Shown in pieces: positions 24,231-35,583 of a stretch of 64,000 bases of DNA. Source of the DNA: Hedera helix. Lineage: Eukaryota > Streptophyta > Magnoliopsida > Apiales > Araliaceae. How positions within the stretch are numbered: the first letter of the stretch is position 1; every line of letters starts with the position of its first letter. Under the pieces are notes generated by a model. That model searched no databases, was not told where the DNA came from, and saw only the letters and a program-made list of their open reading frames with translations. The position numbers were made by a program, and so were the translations under genes. The stretch spans positions 7,485,309-7,549,308 of the forward strand of contig OX359282.1 in NCBI GenBank assembly GCA_947179155.2, written 5' to 3'.

Positions 24231-25738
24231 TTCATCTTCCATTATTCAAACGTACTATGGTAAGGGATTATCATTATTTGATTCTCGATAATAATATTGT
24301 TTCTTCCTTACTCATAAGACGTGCCTTTTATTTCCATGTATTAAATTGTGGGAATAACCTTACGGAGCGGATTGCCGCCTGTTGGTGAATAACCTTTCGT
24401 ATTCATTCATTATTAATCTCTGAGAATAACCTTACGGAGCGGATTGCCGCCTGTTTGGTGAATAACTCTTTGTACTCAAATTCTATTAAATTGTGGGAAT
24501 AACCTTACGGAGCGGATTGCCGCATGTTGGTGAATAACCCTTTGTATTAATTTCCTTCACCTTTTGTTAATCAAACCTGCTACGGTAAGGGATATTATTT
24601 TCTTTCATACTCCTAAATCGAAATTTATTATGGAACTATTGCTTCTATAATTCCTGAAAATATTATATGTTCCATAATAGTTGAACTTCATTATTTCAAC
24701 TGAACCTTCCTATTTACGTGAACCTTTCTATTGAATTGTAACCGTTATTCTGAACTGTGGATCTTGAATATCATTTTTAAATTTCACTCCACATCATGTT
24801 GACAATTTGGACATTATTTGAATCTGTACAAAGTAAACTTCCGATACTTATTATTATCCTATTTCTTCTGTTCATCATTTATATCATTCTAATCATCCAA
24901 AAATCAAGCTGTTGTGAATATCTGTGGTCGGGGGCACAGATGTGATATATTTGTTGAACAGATGATAGGTTAAAGGCGATATAATAGGTTAAAGGCGATA
25001 CATCTGTTCGGTGTCTTTTGTGGCACGTGGTGAAAGTTCTCTTTGGCCCGTAGTGCATAGATGAACTGTTGTTTGGTATGATTATCACCAAAGGCTGAAT
25101 CTGGTATAATCATGACCGCTGGTGCTATATTAAATATCTTTGGCCCGTAGTGCAAAGATGAATTGTTGATTTGCATGATTATGATCAGGAACTGTGAATT
25201 TTTATTATCATGACTAATGGTATTTCAGATGATAAAAGTTGATGATGTTTTTACGAAAAAGAGAAGCGAGTGGACATCATAATCTGCATTATTCTTCTAA
25301 TAGATTGCTCATTCCGCTGCTATTATTGATCTAAACATTGTTTAAGAATTTAACTGCAGTTTTTGATATAAACCTTGTAGTCTATTGTATTCTATCAAGA
25401 ACTCAACTGTTGAAGGCTAATGATAATTTATTCGTCATTATCTTAGTCATGATATTTCTTACTGGGCTATTTGAGCTCACCCTTTCTTTTGTTCCATTGT
25501 TTTTCAACAGGAGATGAAAACATAACAGGGTCTAGCCGGGGAATGGAGTGAGGGTCCGAGGAATAGTTATCATAGTCTTCACGTTTTGTAAAATAGTGTG
25601 GCAATAATAGTGAAGACTTAGTTGTGTATTATTATACACTGTATTGTTGTACGTTTTGCTTTATTGTAATAATTTTGTTGTAGTCTTTTGACGACTCAAG
25701 TTTGGGCTGTGTGGGCCCAGATTTGGGGGCGTCACAGT

Positions 25739-25750
25739 TGGTATCAGAGC
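25739..25750 (+). other. Primer binding site (tRNA-iMet)
   Basis: TGGTATCAGAGC begins two bases after the 5' LTR. It is complementary to the 3' end of plant initiator tRNA-Met and primes minus-strand DNA synthesis. Confidence 0.95.
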
Positions 25751-25935
25751 TTAGGGATATGGTCTTTAATGGAGATCTGGGGTAGAACTAGGAGGGGAGA
25801 GACGAATAGAATCAGTCACTAGTGTGTCCTACCTAAAATAGATTTTATTATCTAATTAGTCGATTTGAATGTAGGAACATGAAGTGATGAGTCAGTTTAT
25901 TTGAACTAACATTTATTTTGTGACCACAGTTAAGT

Positions 25936-27798
25936 ATGGCATCTGAAAATCAAGAGGTTAACTATGGAATACCCGAAGCAAATGTAGCCGAGAATCAAGA
26001 GGCCCCAAACAATCCTCCTGCCAACTCAGGAAATAATATTCCTGATAACATGATGAACGATGGATTCTTTAGAAATTTCATGCAGTTCATACAGAATCAA
26101 GGAAGAGGAAATCCAGTCAATAATAACGGTAGAAACGCTGGCAATTTGAGGATGGTCACTGTCAAGCAATTTAAAGAATTGGGACCACCTGAATTCCACG
26201 GGAAGCCTGACCCACTCAAAGCGGAGGCATGACTGAAACAGACGACAAAAATACTTGATGTCTTACAATGCGCTGATGATCAGAAGGTGCCATTTGCCAC
26301 TTTTATGTTACGAGGTGAGGCAGACCATTGGTGGGAAGCGGTAAAACGTATCCAACCTTCAGCACTCGAAATGTCTTGGACAGAATTCGAAGAACTGTTT
26401 AACGAGAAGTACTTCCCAGAAAGCATCCGCCATATGAAGGAAGTGGAATTCATTAAGCTGGAGCAGGGAAACATGACAGTCTCCCAATATGAAGCTAAGT
26501 TTGCCGAGTTATCTCGCTTTGCCACCCATCTTGTGGATGACGAAGCACGAATGAGTCGGATGTTCCTAAGAGGTTTGAGATTCAAAATTCGTCAACAACT
26601 TAGCTCTCATAAATTTAGTTTGTATTCAGATGTTGTGGATAGGGCTCAAAGGGTGGAGCAAACAGATGAAACATTGCAGTCAAGAGTTAATGATCAGTAT
26701 AGAGAAAGGAGTGACAACAACCACAGGAACGAGAACCATCGAGGAGGTAACCAACACTTCGGTGGTAATTCCACACCAAATAACAGAAGAGGAGAATCTA
26801 GTGGGAACAATTTCAAAAGAAAGAGATTCCATAATAATTATGGAAGGGCACCAGCACCAGTACCAACACCAGCACCGACCCCAGTTTCAAGGGGAGAAGA
26901 TCGACCACCAGTGAGATGCTATAGGTGTGGTCAGGAAGGTCACATCAGCCCAAACTGTACACTGCAGTCCAAAAAGTGCTACAGTTGTGGGAAAGAGGGT
27001 CATCTTGCGCGGTTTTGTCCTGCCACAAAATCAAGTCCAGCTGCAATGATGATACCAAAAGCTAGCGCGGATAAGGGAAAATCTGTAGTTCAAGGGAGAG
27101 CTTTTGTTGTGACGTCCCAAATGGCGCGAAACTCGAACGAGGTGATAACCGGTAAACTATTCATAAATTCTCGTGAAGTCTACGCTTTGTTAGATACTGG
27201 CTCTACCCATTCTTTTATCTCACCTGCATGTGCTCAGCGTTTAAACTTAACTCCTGAAAACTTGGACTTTGACTTATCAGTTGAAACCCCATTAGGAGAA
27301 ATGACCATTACATCTACTGTCTATAAATCTTGCCTAGTTCAAATCAACAACCTCACATTACCTGTTGACCTTATTTCTTTGGAGATGCGTGAATTTGATG
27401 TGATTTTAGGAATTGATTGGTTGACTACCCATCATGCTAAAATTGATTGTTTTCATAAGATTATTAGTTTTCATATTCCTAATCAACCTGTCATGCAAAT
27501 TCAAGCAACTAAACCATTGAAATCTATAACTGTTATTTCTAGCCATAAAGCCATTCGTTTATTGAAAAACGGATGTCAAGCCTTTTTAGCTCATGTCACT
27601 GATTTGAACAAAAATACGTCAAACTTGAATGATATTCCCATTGTTAATGAGTTTTCTGACGTTTTTCCTGAAGAACTTCCTGGCTTACCCCCAAACCGTG
27701 AAATTGAATTTTATATTGATCTTGAACCCGGCACTAAGCCCATTTTTAAAGTCCCATACCAAATGGCTCCCATAGAACACCAAGAGTTGAAAGTTTAA
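25936..27798 (+). pseudogene. Tekay/Del gag-protease (stop-interrupted), fused to the first residues of RT
   Basis: Gag packages the element RNA; the aspartic protease matures the polyprotein. The frame opens at ATG 25936 and runs to 27798, broken once by TGA at 26230-26232 where the family has Trp. The gag core (WWEAVKRI, FNEKYFPESIRHMKE) lies at about residues 125-190. Two CCHC zinc knuckles follow, near 26916-26957 (CYRCGQEGHISPNC) and 26979-27020 (CYSCGKEGHLARFC). The protease active site LLDTGSTHSF is near 27187 and GIDWL near 27409. The frame ends shortly after PIEHQELK, the very start of RT, at a deletion junction near 27795-27806. Confidence 0.93.
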
Positions 27799-27806
27799 AA
27801 CTTATA

Positions 27807-28916
27807 TCGAGCGAGGAATGCGAGAAGAGTTTTCAAGAACTCAAGAGGAGACTGGTTTCAGCTCCTGTTCTGACCATACCATCAGGATCAGGAGAATTTG
27901 TTATCTACAGCGATGCTTCTGGCAAAGGTTTAGGCTGTGTCCTTATACAACATGGAAAGGTTATAGCCTATGCCTCTCGACAACTCAAAGATTATGAGAA
28001 AAATTATCTTACTCATGGTCTAGAGTTGGCAGCAGTCGTTTTCGTGTTGAAGATCTGGAGACACTACTTGTACGGAGAAAAAGTGGATATCTATACGGAT
28101 CATAAAAGTCTCAAGTATTTCTTCACCCAGAAGGAACTCAACATGCGACAACGACGTTGGCTTGAGCTGTTGAAGGATTATGACCACACAATCCAGTATC
28201 ACCCGGGAAAGGCGAACGTTGTAGCTGACGCTTTGAGCAGAAAATCTTATGCGAGTACAAGTGCACTGCTGACAACACAAAAGTGTATTTTGTACGACTT
28301 GCAAAAGATGGAGATAAAGCTAAAGACACCAGGGACCCACTCGAAGATTGCTCACGTGCGAGTAAAACCAACTTTAATCGATAAAATTAAAGCTGCTCAA
28401 GCTATCGATCCGGAACTGATAAACATGATAAAGAAAGTACAAGAAGGTGCCATTCCCGAAGCAAGAATCGACGAGAAAGGAATACTTCGAGTCAACTCTC
28501 GACTCTGTGTTCCTAACGATCCTGAATTAAAGCATAAAATCATGATGGAGGCACACAACACGCCGTTTGCAATCCACCCAGGAGGTACCAAGATGTATCG
28601 AGATCTTCGACATACATTTTGGTGGAACAATATGAAAAGGGAGATTGCAGAGTTTATCTCAAGGTGCCTAACTTGTCAACGTGTCAAGGCAGAGCATCAA
28701 GTACCTAAGGGTCCATTACAACCACTTGAGGTTCCCGAATGGAAGTAGGAACACATCAATATGGATTTCGTGACGGGTCTTCCCAAAGTTTCTCAAGGCT
28801 TAGATGCAATTTGGGTCATCGTAGATAGATTGACCAAATCCGCTCATTTCTTGCCTATACGAGAAAACTTTTCACTTGAACGTCTTGCCGGTATGTACAT
28901 AAATGAGATCGTGAGA
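27807..28916 (+). pseudogene. Tekay/Del RT remnant, RNase H and integrase N-terminal half
   Basis: In a new frame after the deletion, the sequence resumes at the far end of RT (ECEKSFQELKRRL, 27813 on), so the palm with the catalytic YxDD is gone. RNase H follows: YSDASGKGLGCVL (~27906), the LELAAVVFVLKIWRHYL helix with its Glu, YTDHKSLKYF and VVADALSRK. The integrase HHCC zinc-binding region spans about 28554-28689 (HNTPFAIHPGG to CLTCQRVK). A TAG at 28746-28748 replaces a family Trp, and INMDFVTGLPK with the first catalytic Asp follows in the same frame. A 1-bp deletion near 28916 shifts the frame before the rest of the core. Confidence 0.93.
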
Positions 28917-29851
28917 TGCATGGCATGCCAGTTTCCATAGTTTCTGATCGAGATCCTAGATTCACTTCACGTTTTTGGATCAATTTACAAAAAACTATGG
29001 GCACTGAACTACGTTTTAGTTCTGCATACCATCCTCAAACGGACGGACAATCGGAAAGGACGATCCAGACCCTCGAAGATCTTTTGAGACTTTGTGTATT
29101 AGACTTCAAAGGAAGTTGGGATAAGTACTTGCCATTGGTGGAATTTTCTTACAACAACAGTTACCAAGCAAGCATAGGCATGGCTCCATTCGAGGCTTTG
29201 TATGGAAGGAAGTGTCGCTCTCCAATATGTTGGAATGAGGTAGGAGAAGCAAAATTGTTGGGACCCGAGTTGGTACGCTTGACGACCGAAAAGATCCAAA
29301 TGATCCGACAACGAATACAGACCGCACAAGAACGACAAAAGAGTTATGCTGATCTTCATCGGAGAGACGAAAGCTTCAACGTCGGAGATCATGTATTCTT
29401 ACGTGTTTCTCCATGGAAAGGGGTTACGAGATTCGGAAAGAGAGGAAAGCTCAACCCTCGATTTATTGGCCCATTTGAAATCCTCGATCGAATAGGAACT
29501 GTAGCCTACAGACTAGCCTTACCACCAAGTATGTCTCGCATCCATAACGTTTTTCACATATATATGTTACGTAAATATGTGAAGGACCCAAACCACGTCA
29601 TTGAGTTAGAACCAGACGTTATAGCAGAGGATTTAACATACGAGGAGGTACCTGTTAAGATCCTGGATAAGAAGGAGCAGATCCCACGCTCAAAGGTTAT
29701 ACCTCAAGTCAAGGTTTTATGGAGGAACCAAGATACTGAGGAAATGACCTGGGAGCTAGAATCTGAGATGAAATCTAAGTATCCTTACCTCTTCGATATG
29801 TCAGGTACGTCAATTTCGGGGACGAAATTTCATAAGGAGGGGAGGTTGTAA
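28916..29851 (+). pseudogene. Tekay/Del integrase C-terminal half with chromodomain-like tail
   Basis: Continues the integrase core after the frameshift; the ATG at 28916 is an internal Met, not a true start. It holds the second catalytic Asp (VSDRDPRFTSRFW) and the Glu (TDGQSERTIQTLED), then the GPFEILDRIGTVAYRLALP segment and HNVFHIYMLRKY. The tail IPQVKVLWRNQDTEEMTWEL (residues ~265-285) is a chromodomain-like module of the kind that guides Tekay/Del elements to chromatin. The stop codon TAA at 29849-29851 is supplied by the first bases of the 3' LTR. Confidence 0.93.
29834..29845 (+). other. Polypurine tract
   Basis: AAGGAGGGGAGG directly before the 3' LTR (29847); it is the primer for plus-strand DNA synthesis and overlaps the end of the integrase frame. 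Confidence 0.9.
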
Positions 29852-32800
29852 GACCCCGAATTTTACGAAATACAAAATTTAATTTTTCTTCATATATATT
29901 TTTTTGAAACAGTAAGTGGTTAAATCGATCAAGTTAAAAGTTAAGGATGTTATCTGCAAATTTTATTTTGTCGGACAATATTCGCTTTGTCGGGGAATAT
30001 TCGTTTGGTCGGGGAATATTCGTCTCGTACGACGGCGCCGAAATAACAAATTATTGGTGGACCCCACAACGGAATATTTGTCGGATATAGAAAACGACAG
30101 AAATAACCTTTTTAAATAAAAATAGTCAACGGAACTGTTAAAATACCGGTGATAAAAGAATAGTAGCATACGGTAGTTATTGGTATTTTCTGTAGCACTC
30201 GGTACTCTACAGTAACACACGGTATTGCATAGTGTCTCATATTATTGGTCTGATAATTGACACCGTAACTGTTACGCATCATTTCATCGATAATTGTCAC
30301 TGCATAATATTTTATATTATCAATTCAATAATTGTTGTTACACAGTATTTTGCATTATTGATTTAATAATTGTCATTACACTGTATTTTATATCATTGAG
30401 TCAATAATTGTTGTTGCACTGTTTTTAAAATTATTGAACCTAATAATTGTCACAGTAACATATGCACAGTAATTCACATTATTGAATCAATAATTGTCAT
30501 TACACAGTAACGTATGCTTTATTTTACATTATTGTTATCTCTATTATGATGTTATTTAAACAGTTGTATTTCATTAATTTATTGACTTGATATCTAAGAG
30601 CTAACTATACTGTATTTATAACAATTAGTCATAATAATTGAATTGATAAAGTTATTTGTTTATAATATAAAGTTAGGTGATTATTAGGTGATATGAAATG
30701 AATTGTGTAGATTAAAGTGTGAATTATTGTTGAATAATTGAATTGATTTGTTTATAATATAAAGTTAGGTGATTATTATGTGATATGAAATGAATGGTGT
30801 AGATTAAAGTGTGAATTATTGTTGAATAATTGAATTGATTTGTTTATAATATAAAGTTAGGTGATTATTAGGTAATATGAAATGAATTGTGTAGATTAAA
30901 GTGTGAATTATTATTGAATAATTGAATTAATTTGTTTATAATATAAAGTTAGGTGATATGAAATGAATGGTGTAGATTAAAGATAATATAAAATTTGAAA
31001 TGGATGGTGTAGATTAAAAGATGATTTTTTTAAATGAATGGTTTAGATTAAAGGAATGATAAGATTTTTGGCTATAAATAGAAGCCTTAACTTAAGGATT
31101 TTTCATAAACTTCCTTACTTGTTCTTTCTTTCTCTCTCTAAATACTTCTTGTGAAAGTTCTCTCTAAGTGTGCTTAAGTCATCTTGAGTATTTGTGAAGA
31201 TCTATAAGTATACGTGTACTGTTCAAGTTAATCAACCTCATTTAAATCAATATCCAGTCACGTGTTGAGGTAAGGGATACCATCTTTTTTATCTTCCATT
31301 ATTCAAACGTACTATGGTAAGGGATGTCATTTTCTTTCATACTCTTAAATTTACTACTCGTAAGGAATATCATTCTTTTCACACTCTTAAATTTATTACG
31401 GTAAGGAATGTCATTTTCTTTTCTTACTTGTAAGAAAAATTATTTTCTTTCATACTCTTAACCCTATTATGGTAAGGGATGTCATTTTCTTTCATACTCT
31501 TAAATTTACTACTCGTAAGGAATATCATTCTTTTCACACTCTTAAATTTATTACGGTAAGAAATGTCATTTTCTTTTCTTACTTGTAAGAAAAATTATTT
31601 TCTTTCATACTCTTAACCCTATTATGGTAAGGGATGTCATTTTCTTTCATACTCTTAAATTTACTACTCGTAAGGAATATCATTCTTTTCACACTCTTAA
31701 ATTTATTACGGTAAGGAATGTCATTTTCTTTTCTTACTTGTAAGGGATACCATCTTTTTCATCTTCCATTATTCAAACGTACTATGGTAAGGGATTATCA
31801 TTATTTGATTCTCGATAATAATATTGTTTCTTCCTTACTCATAAGACGTGCCTTTTATTTCCATGTATTAAATTGTGGGAATAACCTTACGGAGCGGATT
31901 GCCGCCTGTTGGTGAATAACCTTTCGTATTCATTCATTATTAATCTCTGAGAATAACCTTACGGAGCGGATTGCCGCATGTTTGGTGAATAACTCTTTGT
32001 ACTCAAATTCTATTAAATTGTGGGAATAACCTTACGGAGCGGATTGCCGCCTGTTGGTGAATAACCCTTTGTATTAATTTCCTTCACCTTTTGTTAATCA
32101 AACCTGCTACGGTAAGGGATATTATTTTCTTTCATACTCCTAAATCGAAATTTATTATGGAACTATTGCTTCTATAATTCCTGAAAATATTATATGTTCC
32201 ATAATAGTTGAACTTCATTATTTCAACTGAACCTTCCTATTTACGTGAACCTTTCTATTGAATTGTAACCGTTATTCTGAACTGTGGATCTTGAATATCA
32301 TTTTTAAATTTCACTCCACATCATGTTGACAATTTGGACATTATTTGAATCTGTACAAAGTAAACTTCCGATACTTATTGTTATCCTATTTCTTCTGTTC
32401 ATCATTTATATCATTCTAATCATCCAAAAATCAAGCTGTTGTGAATATCTGTGGCCGGGGGCACAGATGTGATATATTTGTTGAACAGATGATAGGTTAA
32501 AGGCGATATAATAGGTTAAAGGCGATACATCTGTTCGGTGTCTTTTGTGGCACGTGGTGAAAGTTCTCTTTGGCCCGTAGTGCATAGATGAACTGTTGTT
32601 TGGTATGATTATCACCAAAGGCTGAATCTGGTATAATCATGACCGCTGGTGCTATATTAAATATCTTTGGCCCGTAGTGCAAAGATGAATTGTTGATTTG
32701 CATGATTATGATCAGGAACTGTGAATTTTTATTATCATGACTAATGGTATTTCAGATGATAAAAGTTGATGATGTTTTTACGAAAAAGAGAAGCGAGTGG

Positions 32801-33263
32801 ACATTATAATCTGCATTATTCTTCTAATAGATTGCTCATTCCGCTGCTATTATTGATCTAAACATTGTTTAAGAATTTAACTGCAGTTTTTGATATAAAC
32901 CTTGTAGTCTATTGTATTCTATCAAGAACTCAACTGTTGAAGGCTAATGATAATTTATTCGTTATTACCTTAGTCATGATATTTCTTACTGGGCTATTTG
33001 AGCTCACCCTTTCTTTTGTTCCATTGTTTTTCAACAGGAAATGAAAACATAACAGGGTCTAGCCGGGGAATGGAGTGAGGGTCCGAGGAATAGTTATCAT
33101 AGTCTTCACGTTTTGTAAAATAGTGTGGCAATAATAGTGAAGACTTAGTTGTGTATTATTATACACTGTATTGTTGTACGTTGTGCTTTATTGTAATAAT
33201 TTTGTTGTAGTCTTTTGACGACTCAAGTTTGGGCTGTGTGGGCCCAGATTTGGGGGCGTCACA
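29847..33263 (+). repeat. 3' LTR of the Tekay/Del element
   Basis: 3417 bp, nearly identical to the 5' LTR including the tandem arrays. The largest difference is a ~12-bp insertion (CTTGTAAGGGAT region near 31738-31752). TATA box CTATAAATAG at 31072-31081. Confidence 0.96.
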
Positions 33264-33358
33264 ACTAGGACTAGCAGTCAGGCCTCTTCATAGCCATTAA
33301 ATCTTAGAATGAACGGTGAGAGATTAGCTAGCTGGAATAGTGTCCCAAGCTAGCGCTT

Positions 33359-33706
33359 ATCATTTATACCATCTATACCATTTAAAACAAAAAAGAACGA
33401 CTAGGATTAGAATATGAAAATCAACAATAGTAGCGAAAGGTAAAAAAAATACATATTATTTGCTACTAATAGTAGCGGACGCTAATTTGACTTTATTAAT
33501 CACAGTTTATGGTTTTATTAACTAGTGTTTAGATTTATTAACCTAGTTAATAAACTCTAAACTCTAGTTAATAAACCATAAACTTTATTTAATAATTTTT
33601 TATACTGTCCGCTACTAATAATAGCGGATGATGATTTTTAAATTCTAATCATAGTTGTTTTTTTTTTTTTTTTTTAATGATATAAATGGTGTATATCATA
33701 TAATGA
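33359..33706. mobile_element. MITE abutting the long-TIR element
   Basis: The left end ATCATTTATACCATCTATAC and the inverse right end (ATACACCATTTATATCATT) pair, as do the inner ACTAGGATTAGAATATGAAA and CTATGATTAGAATTTAAAAA blocks and the AGTAGCG / CGCTATTA motifs. About 348 bp. It begins exactly where the long-TIR element ends, so the two may be related or one may have landed at the edge of the other. Confidence 0.6.
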
Positions 33707-33732
33707 TGTATTTGCTATGGATCATTAGTACC

Positions 33733-33735
<3 letters not shown>

Positions 33736-33767
<32 letters not shown>
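33736..33767. repeat. (TA)n microsatellite
   Basis: About 16 TA units just left of the GGCGGAA element. Confidence 0.95.
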
Positions 33768-33770
<3 letters not shown>

Positions 33771-34137
33771 GCGGAACCAGGACCATATTATAGGGGAGTC
33801 AAAATTTCTCAGTAAAAAAAATTATTTATTGACGCTTGAACTGCTTCTTTCGGCTATACGACTGAGAGGAGGCAACTGTATTCTGCGACTCTGCATAGCT
33901 TGAAAACGTCTCAAAAAATTTACTAAATAAAACGACGTTGTTTCATTTAGCAAGTTTTAAAAAAAAAAGGCCAAATCTATTTCGCTTGAGAAGGAGGAGC
34001 TTCGAACTGTCGGCAATGAAGGATCAGGAGATAGAGGTTGGAAGGTCAAGAAATAAAATTTCGCCTGAAACTTAGTCCGAGATTCGAAGTTACCAGGGTC
34101 AAATGACCCCCCCCCCCCACCCCCACTTCCGCCTATG
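33767..34137. mobile_element. MITE-like element with GGCGGAA termini
   Basis: The left end AGTGGCGGAACCAGGACC and the right end ATAGGCGGAAGTGGGGG (other strand) are inverted. The left end with GGGGAGTCAAAATTT is a very common plant repeat terminus. The body is ~370 bp, no coding capacity, with a C10 run at 34110-34119. Confidence 0.6.
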
Positions 34138-34141
34138 TGTA

Positions 34142-34210
<69 letters not shown>

Positions 34211-35583
34211 AAGGAAATATAAGTTGTGCATTATCCAAATTTGGCTATAAAACACTTTAAAAATAATATTATTTTTAATGTTTTCTTTCAAATCCAGTGG
34301 TATATAGATGATGAAAACAAGAAAAAATAAGATGGTCTATTGTAATCGACCACATGCATGAGTGTATATATACTATATGTTATTAGTAATTATATTGTCA
34401 TTGTAATATAGTACATATATATATATATATATATATAGGACAAAAGTATTAAAAAAAAAATAGCTTCGTGGCATTGCTCCCAAACTCCTACCAAATTATT
34501 TATAGCTTAGTAATAATTTTGATCACACTGAGGAAAAAAAATCCTAACTTCGTCACTCATTATAGAGATTTTTGCATTCGTACACAATATTCTGATTCCC
34601 ATAGTACTAGAATGTGACTGCTCGAGGACATCAAACACACTTTCATGCCAATGGCAGAGCAAATATTTGTACCCAAATCTACAGTTCTGATTTTCATTGC
34701 CATTAATGGAAGATGCCCGCTCTCTCATCAGGCATGTATTATTCATATCGAAGGTTATTATAGCTTATATAAACTGTCAAAAAGTTCACAAGTCAGCTAG
34801 GCAGAGGAGACTCGGGCTTTGAAGATAAAGAGTAACACTACAAGGTCAGATTATCTAGCTTTCTTATATCTATATTAAAAAGGAATAACCTTTTCATTAA
34901 TCCCTAAATTATAGTTACTTTTTCATATCTAATAATGGGATCTGGTAATTATTTATTCTGATTCTGCCGCAATGAGTAAAATGTAACAACAAACCGAAAG
35001 AGTTCGAAATCTAGAGTGCACAAGAGACTGTTACATTATATAAGAAGTTTAGTAGAAGGTCAAAATGTGTATAAGTATGCATGAATTGATGCAGTGGAAG
35101 CAAATATTTCACAGTTCTAAGGCAGAATACTACAAAGACTCGATTGTCGTTGACAATGTCTTAAACCCATAAAGAAGAAGCGAACAAACTTTCAAATAAA
35201 GTTGTTATGAACGCAGATTACTACAAAGATTAAAGCATCGTTGACACGTTCTCAGACCATAAAGAGGATGCGAACAAACTTCTAGTTCACAAAGCACGTT
35301 TTCAAGATAAGATTTTCATAAATATTGCAATCTCATTTGCGTGGTTCTTTTGGAACAACTTTCCATCTTCAAGCTCTTCTTAAATGCATTTGAAATAAGA
35401 TAAATCTATGTAGATTATATGAATATGAAAGGATTTATGAATGTAGATTTTGATAATATTGAAAGTGAAAGAATGTAATGGGATTACTAGAAGGTTCAAA
35501 ATAGTGAGTACTATATATAACAAGTTCCATTGCCTAAAGAATTTACTTGTACAGAGCAGTAATCTCTTTCAAAATTTCAGGTC
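34138..35583. other. Intergenic DNA upstream of the coiled-coil gene
   Basis: It holds (GT)n(AT)n at 34141-34204, (AT)n at 34414-34437 and a diverged ~70-bp direct repeat (35127-35197 and 35211-35280, sharing ACTACAAAGA, CGTTGACA and GCGAACAAACTT). TATATATAAC at 35512-35521 is a possible TATA box for the gene at 35584. No other gene seen. Confidence 0.5.

Larger units (their letters stand above)
22332..25736 (+). repeat. 5' LTR of the Tekay/Del element
   Basis: Starts TGTAAGACCCCG and ends GGGGGCGTCACA, 3405 bp. It is built from several tandem families: AATAATTGTCATTACAC-type units (~22780-23000), a ~92-bp unit with AAAGTTAGGTGATTATTAGG (~23150-23450), a ~155-bp unit with GTAAGGGATGTCATTTTC (~23750-24230) and a ~65-bp unit with ACGGAGCGGATTGCCGCC (~24340-24545). 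A TATA box lies at 23558. Confidence 0.96.
22332..33263 (+). mobile_element. Ty3/Gypsy chromovirus (Tekay/Del type), full-length but defective
   Basis: Two direct LTRs (22332-25736 and 29847-33263) are flanked by the exact 5-bp duplication ACTAG (22327-22331 and 33264-33268). A tRNA-iMet primer site, gag-protease, RNase H, integrase with a chromodomain-like tail and a polypurine tract follow in Gypsy order. Two nonsense changes, a frameshift and loss of nearly all of the reverse transcriptase make it non-autonomous. The two LTRs differ by about a dozen substitutions and a few small indels over 3.4 kb by eye, so the insertion is recent. Confidence 0.97.
21419..33361. mobile_element. Long-TIR (MULE/foldback-like) element, split by a Gypsy insertion
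   Basis: The left arm (21419-~21803) is repeated in inverse order in the right arm, which is cut in two: 22020-22331 and, beyond the retrotransposon, 33269-33361. Shared blocks, from outside in, include TAAGCG, CTCTCACCGTTCATT, GATTTAATGG, AGTCCTAGTA, CAGACAGACTA, GACCTGGTC, ATGTAAGAGAAG, AATTCATTTTAAAT. Without the insertion the element is about 1.0 kb with arms near 400 bp and a ~216-bp spacer. No transposase frame is seen. Arms this long fit Mutator-like or Foldback elements; the target duplication could not be fixed, so the superfamily is inferred. Confidence 0.75.

Noticed and set aside
24340..24545. Regularly spaced ACGGAGCGGATTGCCGCC repeats resembling a CRISPR array
   Set aside because: Three units inside a plant LTR, spacers also similar to each other, and the same array is present in all LTR copies.
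25739..25750. tRNA-Met related sequence as a tRNA gene
   Set aside because: Only the 12-base primer-binding complement is present; no cloverleaf.
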